Shown here: positions 21,801-25,388 of the stretch, piece by piece
Numbering within the stretch: position 1 is the first letter of the stretch
Layout: each line of letters starts with the position of its first letter
Assembly: GCA_937894495.1 (NCBI GenBank)
Contig: CALCRR010000205.1
Span: forward strand, 1 to 25,388
DNA: 25,388 bases
DNA from: an uncultured Ruminococcus sp.
GTDB taxonomy: Bacteria > Bacillota > Clostridia > Oscillospirales > Ruminococcaceae
Reading direction: 5' to 3'
Notes under the pieces: generated by a model
Seen by the model: the letters and a program-made list of their open reading frames with translations, nothing else
Database searches by the model: none
What the model was told of the DNA's origin: nothing
Translations under genes and position numbers: made by a program

Positions 21801-22826
21801 TCAGAGCTGAGTGGTATTCTGAACCAGGGTAATACCGTCCTTTACACGGATATTTCTGATTGTGATAACTGTTTTCTGTCCGATATGTCTGATTACAGAT
21901 ACATTCAGCAGTGGAATTCCAGTCTGTTTGCATGCTCTGATAAGTGGTGGAATAACAGCAGCTGAACCTGTGTTCTGAGCTACATGAACTCTGGTTCCTA
22001 CAACAGTCTTAAGTCCGTTTGATTTTAATGACTGATTGATTGCACCTGAAACATCGGTTACACAGTCACTTACAGAATCTGACACGATGGTTGGGGCAAT
22101 ATAGATTGGTCCATCCTCGTTCTTAAGTCTATCAGCCTGTGAGCTTGCTAAATCATAGGCTACCTGAGTAGCATTTGATGTTGCTTCAGAATCACATTTT
22201 GCAGTTGCTGAAAGAGCTGTAACATTATTATCGTTATCTGTATTTAAAACCTCAATTGTCTCTCCAACCTGTGCAATTGGCTGAAGATCCTGTGGAGAGG
22301 TTTGCGCTGGAAGATATGGCTGTGGCAGATTTACCTGAGATTCTGCAGTGGCCTTATCTGCGCTTTTTTCGTCCTTTTCATCGATGTTATTTAGACTTAC
22401 GTTTCCTTTAATAACATCCTGAACAGTGATCTTTGATAGAGGACTTGAGTTTTCCTTGCCCTCAAGAGCCTTTACTGTTGGCAGCAGAGTACCAACATTC
22501 TCCGCATTGCCGACATTGTCTGATGGATCTGGAATATAAGGCTTTACCTGACCTGCCTGTATTTCCTGAGAGAAGGCCTTTGCAACTTCTTCACTCTTAG
22601 CTACGTTATCTGCATCCTCTGTCTCAAGAGCAGTTTCTGGCTTTGCAGCGGTAATCTTCTTTGGTTTTCTCTTTTTTACCTTTGCCGTTGGCTGCTGCTG
22701 AACAATAACCTTTTTACCGTTGGCATCAACAGAGCTGTCAAACATTGCACTGCTGCAGGCTGACAATAGCCAGCCGGCAGTTATAGCTATAAAGAATTTT
22801 GCAATTAAAGATGAATTTGTTTTCAT
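21801..22826 (-). CDS. Outer-membrane-type lipoprotein, possible LpoB counterpart
   Basis: A 341-residue protein with a lipoprotein signal: basic MKTNSSLIAK, a hydrophobic run, and lipobox L21-S-A-C24. Ser after the Cys favours sorting to the outer membrane. Residues ~40-200 are low-complexity, Lys/Ala/Glu/Pro-rich and probably an extended periplasm-spanning stalk (VKKRKPKK, later QPYLPAQTSPQ). The C-terminal ~130 residues look folded, with GPIYIAPTIVSDSVSDCVTD and later RVHVAQ and ITIRNIRVKDGITLV. A stalk plus small domain, and its place directly after hinT (9-base gap), resemble the E. coli hinT-ycfL-lpoB region, where LpoB activates PBP1b. I cannot align it to LpoB by eye with confidence, so the role is inference. 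Confidence 0.7.
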   Translation of the reverse strand: MKTNSSLIAKFFIAITAGWLLSACSSAMFDSSVDANGKKVIVQQQPTAKVKKRKPKKITAAKPETALETEDADNVAKSEEVAKAFSQEIQAGQVKPYIPDPSDNVGNAENVGTLLPTVKALEGKENSSPLSKITVQDVIKGNVSLNNIDEKDEKSADKATAESQVNLPQPYLPAQTSPQDLQPIAQVGETIEVLNTDNDNNVTALSATAKCDSEATSNATQVAYDLASSQADRLKNEDGPIYIAPTIVSDSVSDCVTDVSGAINQSLKSNGLKTVVGTRVHVAQNTGSAAVIPPLIRACKQTGIPLLNVSVIRHIGQKTVITIRNIRVKDGITLVQNTTQL

Positions 22827-22835
22827 ATGTTTTTG

Positions 22836-23198
22836 TTAGATTTTATCATTAGGAAAACCGAATCCGCCCAGATATCCGCCTGCAAGAAGATGCATGTGAA
22901 TATGAGGAACTTCCTGACATCCGTTTTTTCCAACGTTAACAATTAAGCGGTAACCAGATTCATTTACACCAAGATCCTCTGCAATTTTGCGTGCAACAAT
23001 GAAAAGATGACCCAGCATCTTTTCATCTTCAGGCTCAACTTGAGCAACAGATGGAATTGGCTTATTGGTTACGATCAGTATGTGATGTTCAGCCTTAGGA
23101 GCGATATCTAAAAAAGCAGTAACCAGATCATCGTGGTAGACTGTTTTTGAAGGAATTGTGCCGTTAATAATTTTAGTGAACAGTGTCTCTTCGCTCAT
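22836..23198 (-). CDS. hinT: HIT-family purine nucleoside phosphoramidase
   Basis: Small cytosolic hydrolase of AMP-linked phosphoramidates, such as aminoacyl-AMP side products. It has 120 residues, the usual size. The opening SEETLFTKIINGTIPSKTVYHDD and AFLDIAPKAEHHILIVTNKPI are typical of bacterial HinT. The catalytic histidine triad is HIHMHLLAG near residue 100, after GCQEVP. Its stop is followed 9 bases later by the lipoprotein start, so the two form an operon. A likely promoter sits at 23248-23256. Confidence 0.95.
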   Translation of the reverse strand: MSEETLFTKIINGTIPSKTVYHDDLVTAFLDIAPKAEHHILIVTNKPIPSVAQVEPEDEKMLGHLFIVARKIAEDLGVNESGYRLIVNVGKNGCQEVPHIHMHLLAGGYLGGFGFPNDKI

Positions 23199-23247
23199 TT
23201 TCTAAAGCCTCATCTTATGTTTTGGGTTCCATACTTATGTGATGTCG

Positions 23248-23256
23248 ATTATATCA
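23248..23256 (-). promoter_or_regulatory. Extended -10 promoter element for hinT
   Basis: The minus strand reads TGATATAAT (23256-23248), 50 bases before the hinT start. A -35 at the right distance is weak (TTAAAC). Confidence 0.5.
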
Positions 23257-23359
23257 CAAAAAAAGATTGTGTTTAAAAGACTGATTTTTCGTTATAAAAA
23301 CTTAATTGTTTGATATTTCTGCCGTTAAATAGATAAAGGGATCAAAAAGGAGGCAGATT

Positions 23360-23584
23360 ATGGGACAGGAGTTCGTATATTCAGCTCTCCCAAGACCTAC
23401 ACTCAGGCCATCTGATCTGGTTTATCGCCGCCGTGTCAGTAAGCCTGACAGCGGAGATGATACCAAGGGAACCTCATCCAAAGAGCACAAGTATGAACTT
23501 GAGAATTCTGACAGGAAAGATTTCAATGAGGTTTACGAGGATGAAAAGGAAAAGAACAGTGGCAGGATTAATGCTATTGTGTAG
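23360..23584 (+). CDS. Small charged protein, unknown
   Basis: A 74-residue protein behind a strong AAGGAGG (7 bases before ATG). The N-terminal third is Pro/Arg-rich (ALPRPTLRPSDLVYRRR); the rest is very hydrophilic with alternating acidic and basic residues and looks disordered. There is no signal, membrane helix, Cys or known motif. It is divergent from hinT. The good ribosome site is the main reason to call it a gene. Function not recognised. Confidence 0.55.
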   Translation: MGQEFVYSALPRPTLRPSDLVYRRRVSKPDSGDDTKGTSSKEHKYELENSDRKDFNEVYEDEKEKNSGRINAIV

Positions 23585-23950
23585 TCCTTAGTGTGCTGTG
23601 TTTTTCCTAACATACAGATATGTATAGGAATGTGTCTTCTTTTGTCCTTTTCCTGCGATAGTTTTTTTTAGTCAATTGCTTAATTCTCTACAATTTCTTC
23701 TCCAAAAGAAGTGCTATACTCAGAGTGTGGAAATTATTTTCGTAAATAAAAGTTGCACTAACTCACTATCCATGTAAATACAAAACTAAGATTCTGGGTA
23801 TATAATCTGACACAAGTTAAAAAGTTAGTTAAATATGGATCAATAAAGAGAAAAATTCACTAATGTGAATGTTTTCATGTTTTATGCTTTTTATTTTATC
23901 TACAATAGCTAGCAGACAAGAAGAATTTATAGCGTAAAGAGGAGTTTCAA
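23585..23950. promoter_or_regulatory. 366-bp AT-rich region ahead of dhaM
   Basis: No credible gene on either strand. It contains a perfect inverted repeat ATTCAC-TAAT-GTGAAT (23855-23870), TATAAT at 23801-23806 without a good -35, and TATACT at 23715-23720. GAGGAG just before 23951 is the dhaM ribosome site. It is long enough for a promoter plus operator for the dhaM gene. Confidence 0.4.
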
Positions 23951-24358
23951 ATGATTGGTATCGTAGTGGTATCGCACAGTGTTAAAGTATCTGAAGGTAT
24001 CTGCGATATGGTTGAGCAGATTTCTGCTTCTGGAACCGGCAAGTTGCCTATTATCGCCGCAGGTGGTAACTCAGAGGGTAAACTTGGTACAGACCCAAAC
24101 CGTATTTTAGATTAAATAAAAAAAGTAGATCAGGGCGACGGTGTTGTTGTTATTTGTGACCTGGGCTCTGGTGTTATCAGTTCTCAGGCAGCAATTGCAA
24201 TGCTTCAGGAACCATTAAAATCAAGAGTAAGAATCGCCGATGCTCCTGTTTTAGAAGGTGCAGTTGGCGCTGCTGTTGAAGTTGCATCAGATGCTAACAG
24301 CTCTTTAGATAGTGTTGTATCTGCAGCAGAAGCTTCACGTCAGCTACACAAAAAATAA
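23951..24358 (+). pseudogene. dhaM: dhaM, PTS-dependent dihydroxyacetone kinase subunit, with one internal stop
   Basis: DhaM passes phosphate from PTS HPr to the DhaL-ADP subunit for dihydroxyacetone phosphorylation. The frame is 135 codons with a TAA at codon 55 (24113-24115); both sides read as one single-domain DhaM. Before the stop: MIGIVVVSHSVKVSEG with phospho-acceptor H9, AAGGNSEGKLGTDPNRILD. After it: IKKVDQGDGVVVICDLGSG, then ADAPVLEGAVGAAVEVA and SRQLHKK. One base change (for example AAA to TAA) explains the break, and no frameshift is needed. The second half has no start of its own. dhaK and dhaL are not beside it. It could be a fresh pseudogene, a sequencing or strain variant, or read-through. 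A good ribosome site (GAGGAG) is kept. Confidence 0.8.
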
Positions 24359-24379
24359 TTTTTCTATTCTCAGACAGAC

Positions 24380-24417
24380 AGGCCACAGATCAAAATTCTA
24401 TGGCCTTTTGTTTTTTT
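24380..24417 (+). terminator. Terminator after dhaM
   Basis: AGGCCA (24380-24385) pairs with TGGCCT (24401-24406), the stem extended by AGA/TCT with a mismatch. TTTTGTTTTTTT follows. Confidence 0.8.
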
Positions 24418-24447
24418 GTAGCTTAAAAACACATAAGGATTTGTTGT

Positions 24448-25170
24448 ATGAAAAAAGCTTTTTTATATTTGGTAGCACCAATGATGATTTTAGGTTCAGC
24501 CTCTGTATTTGCCGAATCATGTACTGACAGCGGAGTGATTGAGGTTGTTGGTCACGGTAAGGTTGATGTCATGCCGGATACTGCTGTATTAAGCTATAGC
24601 GCCAAAGATGAGAATAAAGATCCAGTTAAGGCAAGAAATAATGTTGAAAAGAAAATCACATCACTATACGATAAGGCCCTAAGTTTTGGTGTAAAAAAAG
24701 AACAGATTATTTCAGGTAGTATTACTCTCTATCCTAAATATCACTATACAGATAAATCTAAGCGAGTATTTGACGGGTATTTCTGCAGTAGAGATATAGT
24801 CTTTAAAATTGATGATTTCTCTCTGATTGAGAAAATAACCACAGCTGCTGTTGAATCAGGGGTATCTGACATTAATGGCTTTGGCTATGAGGTCAAGGAT
24901 ACAACAGCAGTTAAAAGGGAGGCAGATGCCAAGGCAATTGCTGATGCCAGAGATCAGGCTAAGCGTCTTGCCGAAGGTTTCGGTGTGAAGATTAAGAAGG
25001 CCTGCTCCTTAAAATTTGAAGGAAATAACTCCAACGTATACTATGTAAGAAACAGGGCTGCGGTATCTCTGATGGCAGCAAAGGCAGAAGCCTCTGAACC
25101 TGCTACAGAGTATATGCCGGAGAAGCAGTCAGTAGATTCTAATGTATATGCAACATTCTCAATTGAATAG
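24448..25170 (+). CDS. Periplasmic SIMPL-domain (DUF541/YggE-like) protein
   Basis: A 240-residue exported protein. A signal peptide of ~22 residues (MKKAFLYL...ASVFA, then ES) directs it to the periplasm. The SIMPL domain follows from about residue 30: VIEVVGHGKVDVMPDTAVLSYS is the strongly conserved start, then NNVEKKITSLYDKALSFGVKKEQI, and a C-terminal block with READAKAIADARDQAKRLAEGFGVKI and EYMPEKQSVDSNVYATFSIE. E. coli YggE is the best-known member and has been linked to oxidative stress defence, though its biochemical role is not settled. The downstream peptidase gene overlaps its end by 23 bases. Confidence 0.88.
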   Translation: MKKAFLYLVAPMMILGSASVFAESCTDSGVIEVVGHGKVDVMPDTAVLSYSAKDENKDPVKARNNVEKKITSLYDKALSFGVKKEQIISGSITLYPKYHYTDKSKRVFDGYFCSRDIVFKIDDFSLIEKITTAAVESGVSDINGFGYEVKDTTAVKREADAKAIADARDQAKRLAEGFGVKIKKACSLKFEGNNSNVYYVRNRAAVSLMAAKAEASEPATEYMPEKQSVDSNVYATFSIE

Positions 25171-25388
25171 AACAAAACTGGAGCTTTTAGCTCCAGCTAA
25201 AGATTATCAGTCTGCAAAAAACGCTATTCTATGTGGTGCTGATGCTGTATTTATCGGTGGTCCTGCATTCGGCGCCAGGGCAGATGCGACCAATAAAATT
25301 GAAGATATCAAAAAGGTCTGCTCATTAGCTCATCGTTTTGGTGTAAAGGTTCATGTTACATTAAACACTCTTTTGTATGATGAGGAGC
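25148..25388 (+). CDS. U32-family peptidase-like protein, 3' end cut by the window
   Basis: The frame opens at ATG 25148, inside the end of the SIMPL gene, and runs off the window after 80 codons. It reads MQHSQLNRTKLELLAPAKDY, then AILCGADAVFIGGPAFGARADATN, and HRFGVKVHVTLNTLLYDEE. ELLAPA, GADAVFIG and VTLNT are the usual N-terminal blocks of U32 proteins such as RlhA/YdcP and TrhP/YegQ, several of which act in RNA hydroxylation rather than proteolysis. The 23-base overlap implies translational coupling. A TTG at 25163 is an alternative start. Which subgroup it belongs to cannot be told without the rest. Confidence 0.85.
   Translation, partial: MQHSQLNRTKLELLAPAKDYQSAKNAILCGADAVFIGGPAFGARADATNKIEDIKKVCSLAHRFGVKVHVTLNTLLYDEE

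Noticed and set aside
24113..24115. Recoding (selenocysteine or pyrrolysine) in dhaM
   Set aside because: The stop is TAA, not TGA or TAG, and the position is not a conserved special residue in the family.

Overview
The window reads as two unrelated bacterial segments joined at about position 19,982-20,002. Positions ~336-19,990 are moderately GC-rich, with strong Shine-Dalgarno sites and genes typical of an anaerobic Firmicute of the Ruminococcus/Oscillospiraceae kind: murT-gatD, a tetrahydrofolate riboswitch before folT, a SpoIIM-like protein, a DUF624/YesL protein, a PASTA-type kinase-like receptor, and ATP-type pfkA and pyk. Positions ~20,000-25,388 are visibly more AT-rich and carry gammaproteobacterial genes: yheS-type ABC-F, hinT followed by an outer-membrane-type lipoprotein, an orphan dhaM, a SIMPL/YggE-like periplasmic protein and a U32 peptidase. 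This suits a Succinivibrionaceae-like rumen or gut organism. The two halves meet inside one continuous 1357-codon frame (ABC-F front, Ca2+-ATPase back), which I read as a metagenome assembly chimera rather than a real fusion gene. The first ~335 bases are also AT-rich and hold a small DNA-binding-like protein plus the tail of another gene. They may be a mobile remnant or a third source.

Layout of the Firmicute part: (i) 323-517 (-), a tiny hydrophilic protein, divergent from a surface-polysaccharide operon (family 2 glycosyltransferase, ABC-2 permease, Wzt/TagH-type ATPase; 801-3311) that ends in a terminator. (ii) A 172-bp MITE-like palindromic element with a 4-bp target duplication (3364-3543). 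(iii) A promoter, a 112-residue protein with a doubled DivIVA-like motif, and a zinc-ribbon/pseudokinase/TM/PASTA protein (3762-6111). (iv) pfkA with a palindrome overlapping its promoter, then a THF riboswitch and folT. (v) proC, a SpoIIM-like and a YesL-like membrane protein as one operon. (vi) A soluble EAL phosphodiesterase fused to a long repetitive beta-rich domain, ending at a shared bidirectional terminator opposite the murT-gatD-hypothetical operon (-). (vii) Divergent from murT, pyk behind a consensus promoter and a structured leader. (viii) A repeat-rich gap of about 480 bp, then the truncated Ca2+-ATPase (-).

Functionally the Firmicute half joins wall and envelope work (polysaccharide export, lipid II amidation, a PASTA sensor that probably cannot phosphorylate, c-di-GMP breakdown) with central carbon metabolism (pfkA, pyk), proline synthesis and folate uptake. 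The most unusual items are the pseudokinase that has lost all three catalytic motifs, next to a tandem DivIVA-like protein; the EAL-repeat fusion; the third, unknown gene of the murT-gatD operon; the 7-bp tandem repeats occurring twice; the MITE; and a dhaM with a single internal stop.
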